From positions 1,054,001 through 1,118,000 of the forward strand of contig NZ_CP041659.1 of NCBI RefSeq assembly GCF_007998985.1: DNA of 64,000 nt, given 5' to 3'. The notes beneath the pieces are model-generated. The model was given only the letters and a program-made list of their open reading frames with translations. It did no database searches and had not been told where the DNA came from. Source of the DNA: Sphingomonas xanthus. Lineage in GTDB: Bacteria > Pseudomonadota > Alphaproteobacteria > Sphingomonadales > Sphingomonadaceae. This document shows, one piece after another, positions 34,313 to 43,733 of the stretch; the first letter of the stretch is position 1; each line of letters opens with the position of its first letter. The position numbers and the translations under genes were made by a program.

Positions 34313-35861
34313 GCAGGATCGACCCTTCGCTCGCCCACACCGGTTGCCAGCCATCGACCCATTCGCGCGGGATCGGGGCCATGTCGAGAAGCCAGAGATA
34401 GTCGAACGCTTGCCGCGGCAGGTGGATCAGCGCTGTCTTGGTCCACCATCCCTCGTGCAGGCAGCCGCGATCGCGAACGATCTGCGATGGATCGCTCTGG
34501 TAGAAACCGGCCCGGGGATAGGTCACCGTCAGCAGGCTCGATCCGACCATCGGCCAATGGTCGTTGGTATAGGCTTCGCGCCGGACCGTGGCCATCGCGC
34601 CGAGATGATCCGACCGACGATGTGCCCATTGCTCGCATTGGTCCCACACCAACACCGCCACCCGCGAGCCAGTCGGGACATGGTCCAGCGCTCCCAGCTG
34701 CCTTTCCTGCCTTGCCCCGGCAGTCCACAGGCTAATCGTATTGCCGCCGATCCGGACCAGCATGAACGCCACCGCCGCTACCGCCAGCCAGGAAGCGAGC
34801 GGGAAGCGGGTCTCGGCCTTGAAGCGGATAGCCAGGATGAACATCGCCACCGCGAAGGGCACAAGCCGCATGTCGGCATAGGCCGAACCGAAGACGATAC
34901 GCGGCAACAGCACATAGGTGGCGGCAAGCACCAGCCCGGAAAATGCGAGGTTGCGCGACAGGGTGAGGCGGGGGTGAACCAGCGCGAACAAGGGTATCGC
35001 CAGCGCGATCGTCGCGGAGGCTATGTCATAGACTTCCCACCGGTCGCGAAACATACGAAGCAGATATTCCCACTTGAAGCCCCAGTCGAACCAGCGGTCG
35101 GTGATCCCCCCCGTCGCGTCGCTGCGCCACAGCAGGATCAGGATCGCCGGCCCGATCATCGCCAGCGCGTGCCAGGCGGCGCGCAGGATCGATATCCACC
35201 AGCGGCGCCCCCGGTCATGCTGGCGCACCGCCTCGGCCGAAAAGCAGAGCAGGCCGAGCGTGCCCCAGCCGAACGTATGGGCGAAGAAGACAACGAAACT
35301 GATCGGCACGAACAGCAGGGCGCGGAGCTTGGACTTGCCCAGCCTTCCCAGCCGCAGCCAGAGGCCGAAAGCCAGCAGCGCCAGGGCCATCGACAGCGAA
35401 AAATTGACGAACCCGAACAGGAACGGATGGCCATACGCCAGCGGCAGGGCGAAGGCGGCAGTCGGCGGCAAGCGGTTGTGGACCTCACGCGCGACCCACA
35501 ACATTCCCGCCACAGTCATCGCCGGGATCGCCATCACGATCAACTTTGTCGCCGGCTCCAGACCGATGATCCGGCCAAGCGGCACGACCAGCAGGTCGAC
35601 CCCAAGGTTGCCGATCGGCAGCCAACGGAAGGTAAACCATTGCTGCAGGGTCGCGCTATGTTCGAGGTCGAGGGCGATCTTGTAGCGGCCCATGTGCCCG
35701 CCGATATCGACCAGCGGCGGCACTGTGGGATAAAGCAGCGGCAACAGCGCCAGCAGGATCATCGCCGCGACGAAGGGACGGCCTTCCCACCATGGGCGCG
35801 GAAGGCCCTTGGGTTGCGCGGCAGCCGCAGGCTCCTGAGCCAGGAGGTGCGGCGGGTGCAT
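34275..35861 (-). CDS. Large polytopic membrane protein, unrecognised
   Basis: The 528-residue protein has roughly 10-12 membrane helices and a C-terminal soluble domain of about 130 residues with many aromatic residues (HLPRQAFDYLWLLDM). The early loop PPLVDIGGHMGRYKIALDLE has a GT-C-like acidic residue and a His, and the stretch YGHPFLFGFVNFSLSMALAL fits a helix hairpin, but no named motif was found. ATG 35861 is preceded by a GTG (35864) sharing a base with the argG stop. It converges on the methyltransferase. It may be a glycosyltransferase partner of the gtr genes; this is inference from the neighbourhood. Confidence 0.6.
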   Translation of the reverse strand: MHPPHLLAQEPAAAAQPKGLPRPWWEGRPFVAAMILLALLPLLYPTVPPLVDIGGHMGRYKIALDLEHSATLQQWFTFRWLPIGNLGVDLLVVPLGRIIGLEPATKLIVMAIPAMTVAGMLWVAREVHNRLPPTAAFALPLAYGHPFLFGFVNFSLSMALALLAFGLWLRLGRLGKSKLRALLFVPISFVVFFAHTFGWGTLGLLCFSAEAVRQHDRGRRWWISILRAAWHALAMIGPAILILLWRSDATGGITDRWFDWGFKWEYLLRMFRDRWEVYDIASATIALAIPLFALVHPRLTLSRNLAFSGLVLAATYVLLPRIVFGSAYADMRLVPFAVAMFILAIRFKAETRFPLASWLAVAAVAFMLVRIGGNTISLWTAGARQERQLGALDHVPTGSRVAVLVWDQCEQWAHRRSDHLGAMATVRREAYTNDHWPMVGSSLLTVTYPRAGFYQSDPSQIVRDRGCLHEGWWTKTALIHLPRQAFDYLWLLDMAPIPREWVDGWQPVWASEGSILLKRSGGEERPPG

Positions 35862-35863
35862 CA

Positions 35864-37081
35864 CTAGCGGTCGCGTTGCCCGAGCAGGCGCAAGCGCAGG
35901 GCGTTTAGCTTGATGAAGCCCTCGGCGTCGCGCTGGTCATAGGCGCCGGCGTCATCCTCGAACGTGACATGGCGTTCGCTGTACAGGCTGTGCGGCGACT
36001 TGCGGCCGCTGATGTGCACCCCGCCCTTGTACAGTTTCAACCGCACCGTGCCGTCGACCTTGGCCTGGCTATGGTCGATCGCTGCCTGGAGCATTTCGCG
36101 CTCCGGAGAGAACCAGAAACCGTTATAGACCAGTTCGGCATAGCGCGGCATCAGCTCATCCTTCAGATGCGCGGCGCCGCGGTCGAGGGTGAGCTGCTCG
36201 ATCGCCCGGTGCGCGGCATGATAGATGGTTCCGCCCGGCGTTTCATACATGCCGCGGCTTTTCATGCCGACGAAGCGATTTTCGACCAGGTCGAGCCGGC
36301 CGATGCCATGGCGCTTGCCGAGTGCGTTGAGGCGGGCCAGCAGCGCCGCCGGGCTCAACGCCTCGCCATTGACCGCAACGCCGTCGCCCTGGCTAAAGTC
36401 GATGGTGATTTCCTCGGGCGTATCGGGCGCCGCGACAAGATCGTCGGTGCGCGAAAATACATAGTCCGGCACCTCGGTCCAGGGATCTTCCAGCACCTTC
36501 CCCTCGGACGAGGTGTGAAGCAGGTTGGCATCGGTCGAAAAGGGGCTTTCGCCGCGCTTGTCCGTTGGAACCGGGATCTGGTTCTTCTCGGCAAAATCGA
36601 TCAGCGCGGTACGGCTGCCCAAATCCCATTCGCGCCACGGCGCGATCACCCGGATGGTCGGGTCGAGCGCATAATAGCCAAGTTCGAAACGCACTTGGTC
36701 GTTGCCCTTTCCCGTCGCGCCATGGCTGACCGCGTCGGCGCCGACCGCATGGGCAATTTCGATTTGTCGTTTCGCAATCAGCGGCCGGGCGATCGAGGTA
36801 CCGAGCAGATAGAGGCCTTCGTAAAGCGCATTGGCGCGCATCATCGGGAAGACATAGTCGGCGACGAATTCTTCGCGCAGGTCGTCGATGAAGATATGTT
36901 CGGGCTTTACGCCCATCAGTTGGGCCTTGTGCCGCGCCGGGCCCAGTTCCTCGCCCTGGCCGAGGTCGGCGGTGAAGGTCACCACCTCGCAGCCATAGGT
37001 TTGCTGCAGCCATTTCAGGATCACGCTCGTATCCAGACCGCCCGAAAAGGCGAGCACGACGCGATTGATCTTGTCGGCCAT
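35864..37081 (-). CDS. argG: Argininosuccinate synthase
   Basis: The 405-residue enzyme joins citrulline and aspartate with ATP. Signature motifs are [18 protein letters not shown] (PP-loop), [10 protein letters not shown], and the substrate loop KGNDQVRFE with ATGKGNDQ. The length matches the family (about 400). ATG 37081 lies 10 bases after a GAAGGA ribosome site; an upstream ATG (37141) would add 20 residues. The next gene downstream is the large membrane protein. argH lies elsewhere in the window on the opposite strand. Confidence 0.97.
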   Translation of the reverse strand: MADKINRVVLAFSGGLDTSVILKWLQQTYGCEVVTFTADLGQGEELGPARHKAQLMGVKPEHIFIDDLREEFVADYVFPMMRANALYEGLYLLGTSIARPLIAKRQIEIAHAVGADAVSHGATGKGNDQVRFELGYYALDPTIRVIAPWREWDLGSRTALIDFAEKNQIPVPTDKRGESPFSTDANLLHTSSEGKVLEDPWTEVPDYVFSRTDDLVAAPDTPEEITIDFSQGDGVAVNGEALSPAALLARLNALGKRHGIGRLDLVENRFVGMKSRGMYETPGGTIYHAAHRAIEQLTLDRGAAHLKDELMPRYAELVYNGFWFSPEREMLQAAIDHSQAKVDGTVRLKLYKGGVHISGRKSPHSLYSERHVTFEDDAGAYDQRDAEGFIKLNALRLRLLGQRDR

Positions 37082-37212
37082 GGGGCTCAAATCCTTCAGA
37101 ATCTTGACTGGGCGTTGCTTTGGCGCGCGCCTTGCCACCATGACTGACCCCGTTCAAGCGCCATACAGCTTCCCCTGCTAGCATTCATCTTTTGTTGAAA
37201 TGGGGTGGACCA

Positions 37213-37842
37213 ATGAAATATTCCCTGATTGCCGCAGCGCTAGCGACCGTCGCGGGAGCGGCGATTGCTCAGAGCAGCCCGGCACCGACCGCAAAGGCGA
37301 TGATGGCCGACAAGGTGATGACCCGAGCGGAAGTGCCCGTGAAGGTGCGCGAACATTTTGCCCGCGTCGACGCCGACAAGGATGGCGTCATCACCAAGGA
37401 CGAGGTCGCCAAGCTGGGCGATCGGGCCGGCGGCTCGCACTTCCGCCATGAGATGCGCGAAAGGGGCAACCCTGCCGAAGCGTTTGATCGCCTTGATGCC
37501 GACAAGGACGGCATGATCAGCCGCGAAGAATTCGGCAAGGCGCGCGAAAAACGGATCGAGCGTCGCGTGGTAATCAGGGAACGGGCCAAGGAAGCGGCCG
37601 CCGACGGCCAGCCGCAGAAGATGCGCTCGCACCGGATGGGCGGGATGGGCCATGGCAGGATGCTGGCGATGGCCGATGCGAACAAGGATGGCCGGACGAC
37701 GCTGGCCGAAGCCGAGGCCATGGCGCTTCAGCATTTCGACCGGATGGATGCCAACAATGATGGCCAGGTCACCCCGGAAGAGCGGCGGGCCGGCCGCCCG
37801 GTGATCATCAAGCAGGTCATCGAGAAAAAGCAGGCCAGCTGA
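37213..37842 (+). CDS. Periplasmic EF-hand protein, four calcium sites
   Basis: The 209-residue protein has a signal peptide (MKYSLIAAALATVAGAAIAQ) and four EF-hand loops with the DxDxDG pattern: DADKDGVITKDE, DADKDGMISREE, DANKDGRTTLAE and DANNDGQVTPEE. Between loops two and three lies a basic helix rich in Arg. It should bind Ca2+ in the periplasm and could be a buffer or sensor. ATG 37213 is the start of the signal; an upstream ATG (37192) is out of place. A strong intrinsic terminator follows. No partner gene is adjacent. Confidence 0.87.
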   Translation: MKYSLIAAALATVAGAAIAQSSPAPTAKAMMADKVMTRAEVPVKVREHFARVDADKDGVITKDEVAKLGDRAGGSHFRHEMRERGNPAEAFDRLDADKDGMISREEFGKAREKRIERRVVIRERAKEAAADGQPQKMRSHRMGGMGHGRMLAMADANKDGRTTLAEAEAMALQHFDRMDANNDGQVTPEERRAGRPVIIKQVIEKKQAS

Positions 37843-37863
37843 TCGACATTTCGACGAACGTCA

Positions 37864-37892
37864 GGGCCCGGCGCTTGCGCCGGGCCCTTTTT
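37864..37892 (+). terminator. Strong intrinsic terminator after the EF-hand gene
   Basis: GGGCCCGGCG (37864-37873), loop CTTG and CGCCGGGCCC (37878-37887) form a perfect 10-bp stem followed by five T (37888-37892). It ends the EF-hand transcript and separates it from the S46 peptidase genes. This is the clearest rho-independent terminator in the window. Confidence 0.93.
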
Positions 37893-37927
37893 CGTGGATG
37901 TTCGATGCACGTCAGGAGGTCCTTTTC

Positions 37928-39979
37928 ATGAAGATTTGCCGCGCGTTGCGCGCCAGTACCGCTTTCGCCGCGATCCTCGCATTGCCGCTCAGTGCCGCCC
38001 GCGCCGACGAGGGCATGTGGACGTTCGATTCATTTCCGGCTGCAAAGATGCGCGCCGACTATGGCTGGGCGCCCGATCAGGTCTGGCTCGACAAGGTTCG
38101 CGCAGCCGCGGTTCGGCTGACCGGCGGCTGTTCGGCCAGCTTCGTGTCCGACGCTGGCCTGATCCTCACCAATCACCACTGCGTCGCGACCTGCATCGAA
38201 CAAAATTCGACCGCCGATGCCAACATCCTAAAGACAGGCTTCACCGCCCGCACCCGCGAGGAAGAGAAGAAATGTGCCGGCCAGCAGGCCGAGCTGGTCA
38301 CATCGATCCGCGACGTATCCGAGCAAGTGAAACAGGCGATCGGCACCCAGGCGGGCGAAGCGGCAATCAAGGCGCGTTCGGCAATCCTGGCCTCGCTCGA
38401 ATCCTCGGGCTGTCCCGATACGGCAAGGACTCGCTGCCAGGTAGTCAGCCTTTATGGCGGAGGCCAGTACAAGCTTTATACCTATCGCAAGTTTAGCGAC
38501 GTGCGCCTGGTCTGGGCACCCGAGGCGCAGGCCGCCCAGTTCGGCGGCGATCCCGACAATTTCAACTTTCCCCGGTACTCGATGGATGCCAGTTTCCTGC
38601 GTGCCTATGAGGACGGCAAAGCGGTAGCTACGCCCAACCATCTGGAATGGAGCGCCCGCGCGCCGATCGATGGCGAAGCGACCTTCGTCGTTGGCAATCC
38701 CGGGTCGACCCAGCGGCTGCTGACCAGCGAGCAGCTGGCTTTCCAGCGCGAGCTTGCCCTGCCGATTACCCTGACCATCTTCTCCGAGCTTCGCGGTCGA
38801 TTGATCGCGGCAATGGATTCGAGTCCCGAAAAGGCGCGCGAAGGCGCCGAAACGTTGGGCGGGATCGAAAACAGCCTCAAGGTCTACATTGGCCGGGTGA
38901 AAGCGCTCGGCGATCCGGCCTTTACCGGCCGGCTGGCCGCGGCCGAGGCGGATCTGAAGCGCCGCAGCGCCGGCAATGCCGCAATCGGCAACCCCTGGGC
39001 CGATATCGCCGGCGCTGTCCGCGCCTATCGCGACTTCTACGTGGCCGACCGGTTCTCGCTGCCTTCGGGCGAATTGTTCAACTATGCCGTGACGCTAGTC
39101 CGAGCCGCCGACGAACGGGCCAAGCCCAATGCCGAGCGGCTGCCCGGATATTCGGACTCGGCGCTGCCGCTGGTCGAGAAGCGATTGCTCGATGCAAAGC
39201 CCATCCATCCCTGGCTTGACCAACTGATGATGGAATGGTCCTTGAGCAAGGCCCGCGAATATCTTGGCGCCGACGATCCGCAGACGAGGCTGATGCTGGG
39301 CATGGAATCGCCAGAAGGCCTTGCGGAGCGGCTGGTCAGCGGCACCAGGCTGGCCGATCCGTCGGTTCGCAAGGCACTGTGGGAAGGCGGCGCGGCCGCC
39401 ATCGCCGCCTCGACCGACCCGATGATCGTTTACGCGCGCTCAATCGACGCCAACGACCGCGACCTTCAGAAAAGATATGATGAGCTGGTCGATGCGCCAC
39501 TGACCTCGGCCCAGGCCAAGCTCGCCGACGCGCGCTTCGCCGCCTTCGGTGACACGATCTACCCTGACGCGACCTTTACGCTCCGGATCAGCTACGGACG
39601 GGTGCAGGGCTGGACCGAGCGTGGCCAGAAGGTCCCGACCCGCACGGCGCTGGGCGGCACCTTTGACCGGGCGACCGGCGCCGAGCCGTTCGATTTGCCA
39701 GCGGCCTTCGTCAAACACCAGGCCCGGATCGACAAGAAAGCGGCCTACAATTTCGTCACGACCAACGACATTATCGGGGGCAATTCTGGATCGCCGGTAA
39801 TCGACCGGTCGGGAAAGGTCATCGGTGCGGCGTTCGATGGCAACATCCACAGCCTCGGTGGCAATTATGGCTATGACGCGACGCTCAATCGCACCGTCGT
39901 CGTCTCGACCGACGCCATCCAGGAGGCGCTGGAGAAAATCTATCCCGCGCCGCATCTCGTCGCCGAACTTCGCCGGTAG
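37928..39979 (+). CDS. S46 family dipeptidyl-peptidase (DPP7-like)
   Basis: The 683-residue secreted serine protease of family S46 removes dipeptides from peptide N-termini in the periplasm. After a signal peptide (cleaved near ALPLSAARA) come the catalytic His84 (TNHHC), the conserved acidic GGDPDNFNFPRY, and the catalytic Ser620 in GGNSGSP. The residue 18 after the serine is Gly638, which in studied S46 enzymes goes with hydrophobic P1 preference (DPP7). AGGAGGT lies upstream of ATG 37928. A second S46 gene follows at 14 bases, so this is a tandem duplication. Confidence 0.92.
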   Translation: MKICRALRASTAFAAILALPLSAARADEGMWTFDSFPAAKMRADYGWAPDQVWLDKVRAAAVRLTGGCSASFVSDAGLILTNHHCVATCIEQNSTADANILKTGFTARTREEEKKCAGQQAELVTSIRDVSEQVKQAIGTQAGEAAIKARSAILASLESSGCPDTARTRCQVVSLYGGGQYKLYTYRKFSDVRLVWAPEAQAAQFGGDPDNFNFPRYSMDASFLRAYEDGKAVATPNHLEWSARAPIDGEATFVVGNPGSTQRLLTSEQLAFQRELALPITLTIFSELRGRLIAAMDSSPEKAREGAETLGGIENSLKVYIGRVKALGDPAFTGRLAAAEADLKRRSAGNAAIGNPWADIAGAVRAYRDFYVADRFSLPSGELFNYAVTLVRAADERAKPNAERLPGYSDSALPLVEKRLLDAKPIHPWLDQLMMEWSLSKAREYLGADDPQTRLMLGMESPEGLAERLVSGTRLADPSVRKALWEGGAAAIAASTDPMIVYARSIDANDRDLQKRYDELVDAPLTSAQAKLADARFAAFGDTIYPDATFTLRISYGRVQGWTERGQKVPTRTALGGTFDRATGAEPFDLPAAFVKHQARIDKKAAYNFVTTNDIIGGNSGSPVIDRSGKVIGAAFDGNIHSLGGNYGYDATLNRTVVVSTDAIQEALEKIYPAPHLVAELRR

Positions 39980-39993
39980 CAAGGAGCCCTATC

Positions 39994-42042
39994 GTGAAAG
40001 CCCTGTCGCGCGGCGTGCCGCTGCTTGTTTCGGCCGCGTTGCTACCGCTTGGCGCCGCCCATGCTGACGAAGGCATGTGGACCTTCGATGCTTTTCCCAC
40101 GCAAAGAATGCGGAGCGACTTCGGCTGGGCGCCCGACCAGGCTTGGCTTGACCGGGCCCGGCTCGCCGCGGTGCGGCTGACGGGCGGCTGCTCCGCCAGC
40201 TTCGTCTCCGCCGAAGGACTGATCCTCACCAACCAGCATTGCGTCGCTGAGTGCCTGTCCGACCTGTCGACGCCAGGAAACGACTTGCTCGCCAAGGGTT
40301 ATGTCGCGACTCGGCGCAGCGATGAGCGGCAATGTCCGGGCCAGCAGGCCGAGATCGTGACAGGGATTCGCGATGTGACCGGCCAGATGAAGCAGGCCAT
40401 CGGCGCCGCAACCGGAGAAGCGGCGGTCAAGGCGCGGACCGCGGCCATCGCGACGATCGAGAAGGCCACCTGTCCCGATACGGTGACCAGCCGCTGCCAA
40501 GTGGTCAGCCTTTATGGCGGCGGCCAGTACAAGCTTTACAGCTACCGCAAATATTCGGACGTCCGAATCGCGTGGGCACCCGAGGATGCCGCCTCGAAGT
40601 TCGGCGGCGACCCCGACAATTATAATTTCCCGCGCTACGCGCTCGATGGCGCCTTCCTGCGCGCCTATGAAAATGGGCGGCCCGTGGCTACTCCGCAGCA
40701 TCTCAGATGGGCCGCGCGCGAACCCGTGGCGGGCGAGCCGGTGTTCGTCGTCGGCAATCCCGGCTCGACCCAGCGCATGCTGACGATGAGCCAATTCGCC
40801 TATCAGCGCGAAGTCAATTTGCCTGTAACGCTGGCGATGCAATCTGAACTTCGCGGCCGCCTGATCGAGGCGATGGGCGTCGACGCCGAGCGCAAGCGCG
40901 AGGCTACCGACGTGCTGTATGGCGTCGAAAACAACCTCAAGCGCACCATTGGCAGGGTGAAGGCGCTGAACGACAGCGGCTTCTACGCATCACTTGCGGC
41001 GCGCGAGGCGGAACTGAAGGCGAAGAGCGCCGGCAATGCCGCGATTGGCGATCCCTGGAGCGAGGTCGCAACGGCGATGGCCGCGCTTGGGGCGATCGAT
41101 ACGCAACGCCGCTTCTCCCAGCCCGAGGGAGAGCTGTTCGACTATGCCCTCGCGCTTGTCCGCGCGGCGCAGGAACGGGCCAAGCCTAATGCCGACCGCC
41201 TGCCCGGCTATAGCGACAGCGCATTGCCGCTGCTCGAAAAGAACCTGCTGGATCCCAAGCCGATTGCCCCGTGGCTCGAGCAGTTGACGATGCGCTTCTC
41301 ACTCAGCAAGGCCCGGGAATATCTCGGCGCCGACCATCCGCAAACCCGGCTGCTGTTGGGCAGGGAGTCGCCCGAGGGCCTCGCCGAGCGGTTGGTCGAG
41401 GGTACACGGCTTGCCGATCCCGCCGTCCGTAGGGCGCTGTGGAATGGCGGCGAGGCGGCAATCGCGGGTTCGGCCGATCCGATGATCGTCTATGCCCGCG
41501 CGGTCGAAGCCAACGACCGGCGGCTACAGAAGATTTATGACGAGCAGGTCGACGGACCGTTGACCGCAGCGCGGGCCAAGCTCGCCGATGCCCGCTTTGC
41601 GGCCTATGGCGACAGCGTCTATCCCGACGCGACCTTCAGCCTGCGGATCACCTACGGCAAGGTCGGCGGATGGACCGAAAATGGCGCGGCTGTCCCGCAC
41701 CGCACGACCTTCGCCGGGGCGTTCGACCGGGCGACCGGCGCCGAGCCTTTCGCGCTGGCCCCAGCATTCCTCGCCAACAAGGCGAAGCTGAAGCTGGAGG
41801 GGGCCTTCGACATGGCCTATGCGACCGACACGATCGGCGGCAATTCCGGTTCGCCGGTGATCGACCGCAACCTCAATGTGATCGGCGCCAATTTCGACCG
41901 CAACATCCACGGCCTGCGCAACGATTATGCCTATGACATGACCATGGCCCGGTCGATCGGAGTCACCACGGCGGCGCTGGAACAGGCGCTGCGCTTCATT
42001 TACCCTGCGCCGGCGCTGCTCAAGGAGCTGCACGCCAGATAG
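39994..42042 (+). CDS. S46 family dipeptidyl-peptidase (DPP11-like)
   Basis: This 682-residue paralogue has the same layout as the gene upstream: signal peptide (ending near GAAHA), TNQHC with the catalytic His, FGGDPDNYNFPRY and Ser618 in GGNSGSP. The diagnostic residue 18 after the serine is Arg636, as in DPP11, which cuts after Asp or Glu, where the neighbour has Gly. The pair may thus split substrate range. The start is GTG 39994 with AAGGAG upstream. The stop is followed 8 bases later by the DUF1801 gene. Confidence 0.92.
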   Translation: MKALSRGVPLLVSAALLPLGAAHADEGMWTFDAFPTQRMRSDFGWAPDQAWLDRARLAAVRLTGGCSASFVSAEGLILTNQHCVAECLSDLSTPGNDLLAKGYVATRRSDERQCPGQQAEIVTGIRDVTGQMKQAIGAATGEAAVKARTAAIATIEKATCPDTVTSRCQVVSLYGGGQYKLYSYRKYSDVRIAWAPEDAASKFGGDPDNYNFPRYALDGAFLRAYENGRPVATPQHLRWAAREPVAGEPVFVVGNPGSTQRMLTMSQFAYQREVNLPVTLAMQSELRGRLIEAMGVDAERKREATDVLYGVENNLKRTIGRVKALNDSGFYASLAAREAELKAKSAGNAAIGDPWSEVATAMAALGAIDTQRRFSQPEGELFDYALALVRAAQERAKPNADRLPGYSDSALPLLEKNLLDPKPIAPWLEQLTMRFSLSKAREYLGADHPQTRLLLGRESPEGLAERLVEGTRLADPAVRRALWNGGEAAIAGSADPMIVYARAVEANDRRLQKIYDEQVDGPLTAARAKLADARFAAYGDSVYPDATFSLRITYGKVGGWTENGAAVPHRTTFAGAFDRATGAEPFALAPAFLANKAKLKLEGAFDMAYATDTIGGNSGSPVIDRNLNVIGANFDRNIHGLRNDYAYDMTMARSIGVTTAALEQALRFIYPAPALLKELHAR

Positions 42043-42050
42043 GACGCGCG

Positions 42051-42494
42051 ATGGCGAAATATGAAGCCAAGACCAAGCCGACCGAGGTCAGCGTCGAGGA
42101 GTTCATTGCCGCTGTCGCCGATGAACGGCGGCGCGCGGAAGCGGGCGAAATAGACACGCTGTTGCGCCGGGTTTCGGGTCATCCGCCGAAGATGTGGGGA
42201 CCCTCGATCGTCGGCTATGGCGATTATCACTACCACTACGCCAGCGGTCATGAAGGCAATGCGCCGCGGATCGGCTTTTCACCCCGAAAGGCCGAGCTGG
42301 TGGTTTATTTGATGGGCAATTACTGCGACCGGCAGGCGGAAGCCGACCAGCTGTTCACGCGGTTGGGCAGGTACAAAGTTGGCAAGTCCTGCCTCTACAT
42401 CCGAAAGCTCGCCGACGTCGACATGGATGTCCTAGAACGGCTCGCCGAGATCAGCTGGGCTTCGATGAACAAGCTGTACCCGCCGTCAGCCTAG
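42051..42494 (+). CDS. DUF1801 domain protein
   Basis: The 147-residue protein matches DUF1801 (YdhG-like), a small cytosolic family with the conserved MWGPSIVGYGDYHYHY region and the GKSCLYIRKL end. Family members in other bacteria include stress-related proteins; no mechanism is known. It follows the S46 pair by 8 bases, so it may be co-transcribed with it, though the functions do not obviously fit. Its end overlaps the cyclopropane synthase gene on the opposite strand by 9 bases. Confidence 0.85.
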   Translation: MAKYEAKTKPTEVSVEEFIAAVADERRRAEAGEIDTLLRRVSGHPPKMWGPSIVGYGDYHYHYASGHEGNAPRIGFSPRKAELVVYLMGNYCDRQAEADQLFTRLGRYKVGKSCLYIRKLADVDMDVLERLAEISWASMNKLYPPSA

Positions 42495-43697
42495 GCGGCG
42501 ATACCGATCTTCCGCTTCGGCCAGATAGTCGCGGGTGATCGGCAGCGCGTTGCGGTCGCGGATATACTGCGCCTGGAAATTGCACATCGCGCCATGTTCG
42601 AAGCCGACGATCCCACCGGCCAGGTAGAATTCCCACATCCGGAAGAATCGCTCGTCATGAAGCGCGACGATCTCGTCGCGGTTTTTCGTCGCCCGCTCCA
42701 GCCAATGGCGCAGCGTGTAGGCATAGTGAAGCCGCAAAAGCTCGAAATCGCTGGTGATCAGCTTCACTTTCTCGGTCGAGGCGGCGAGCTGGCTCAGCGA
42801 CGGAAGGTGATAGCCGGGGAAGATCCACTTGTCGGTGAACGGGTCGGGCGCGGCGGCCTTGCCATATTTGCCGATGGTATGGAGCAGCATCACCCCGTCG
42901 TCGGCCAGCAGCTCCCGGCACTTGGCGAAAAATTCGTCGAAATGCGCGGCGCCGACATGTTCGAACATGCCGATCGACACGATCCGATCGAACCGTCCTT
43001 CGATCGAGCGATAGTCGACCAGTTCGAATGTCACCCGGTCGGCTACGCCGGCCTCCTCGGCCCGGGCCCGCGCCACCTTGAGCTGCTGTTCGGATAGCGT
43101 CACGCCCAGCACGTCGACGTCGGCAACGCGGTTAAGGTACAGCGCGGTCCCGCCCCAGCCGCAGCCGATGTCGAGCACCCGCTGGCCCGGCTTCAAGTAA
43201 AGCTTGGCGGCGATATGCGCCTTTTTGTCACTCTGCGCCTGTTCAAGGCCGTTGCGGGGATCGGTGAAATAGGCGCAACTATACTGCAGATCGTCGTCGA
43301 GGAAGAGCCGGTAGAGATCGTTGCCAATGTCATAATGGTGCGCGACATTCTTTCGCGACTGCCTGACCGCGTTGCGGCGAAACAGCGACTTCCAGCGATT
43401 CTTGCCCTTGCTGAGGGCCTTGCGCCCGCCGCCTTTGTCTTCCCAGCGGTTCGCACCGACCACCAGCTGCAACAGGTCGAGGATCGTCCCGTCCTCGATC
43501 ACCACGCGCCCGTCCATATAGGCTTCGCCGATCGCCAGGCGCGGGTTGCGCAAAAGCTGGAACATTGTCTTGCGATCGGTGACCCGGACGGTCAGCGAGG
43601 GTTCCCCGCCGGGGCCGAAGGTCTTGGACCCACCGCCCGGCAGAATCACGGTCAGCCGGCCCTTGCCGATCAGCGTTGCAAGCAGGCGGTCGATCAT
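42486..43697 (-). CDS. Cyclopropane-fatty-acyl-phospholipid synthase family methyltransferase
   Basis: The 403-residue SAM enzyme belongs to the CFA synthase family, which adds a methylene bridge to unsaturated acyl chains of phospholipids. It has an N-terminal lipid-binding part (about 1-110), then the methyltransferase core with HHYDIGNDLYRLFLDDDLQY, VLDIGCGWGG and VSIGMFEHVG, and the tail FLAGGIVGFEHGAMCNFQ. The length is typical of the family (about 380-410). ATG 43697 is the family start. Related enzymes also methylate other lipids, so the exact product is not certain. Confidence 0.9.
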   Translation of the reverse strand: MIDRLLATLIGKGRLTVILPGGGSKTFGPGGEPSLTVRVTDRKTMFQLLRNPRLAIGEAYMDGRVVIEDGTILDLLQLVVGANRWEDKGGGRKALSKGKNRWKSLFRRNAVRQSRKNVAHHYDIGNDLYRLFLDDDLQYSCAYFTDPRNGLEQAQSDKKAHIAAKLYLKPGQRVLDIGCGWGGTALYLNRVADVDVLGVTLSEQQLKVARARAEEAGVADRVTFELVDYRSIEGRFDRIVSIGMFEHVGAAHFDEFFAKCRELLADDGVMLLHTIGKYGKAAAPDPFTDKWIFPGYHLPSLSQLAASTEKVKLITSDFELLRLHYAYTLRHWLERATKNRDEIVALHDERFFRMWEFYLAGGIVGFEHGAMCNFQAQYIRDRNALPITRDYLAEAEDRYRRLG

Positions 43698-43733
43698 CGC
43701 GGTCCCCCGTTGGCCCGGGTGAAGGGTGGCCAA

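Noticed and set aside
34344..35867. 507-codon plus-strand frame opposite the large membrane protein
   Set aside because: Gln-, Arg- and His-rich composition is typical of an antisense shadow in GC-rich DNA; the minus strand has clear membrane helices.
35969..37147. 392-codon plus-strand frame opposite argG
   Set aside because: Antisense shadow of a confident argG gene.
37192..37842. Upstream ATG start for the EF-hand gene
   Set aside because: It would place seven residues before the signal peptide; the later ATG 37213 gives a normal export signal.
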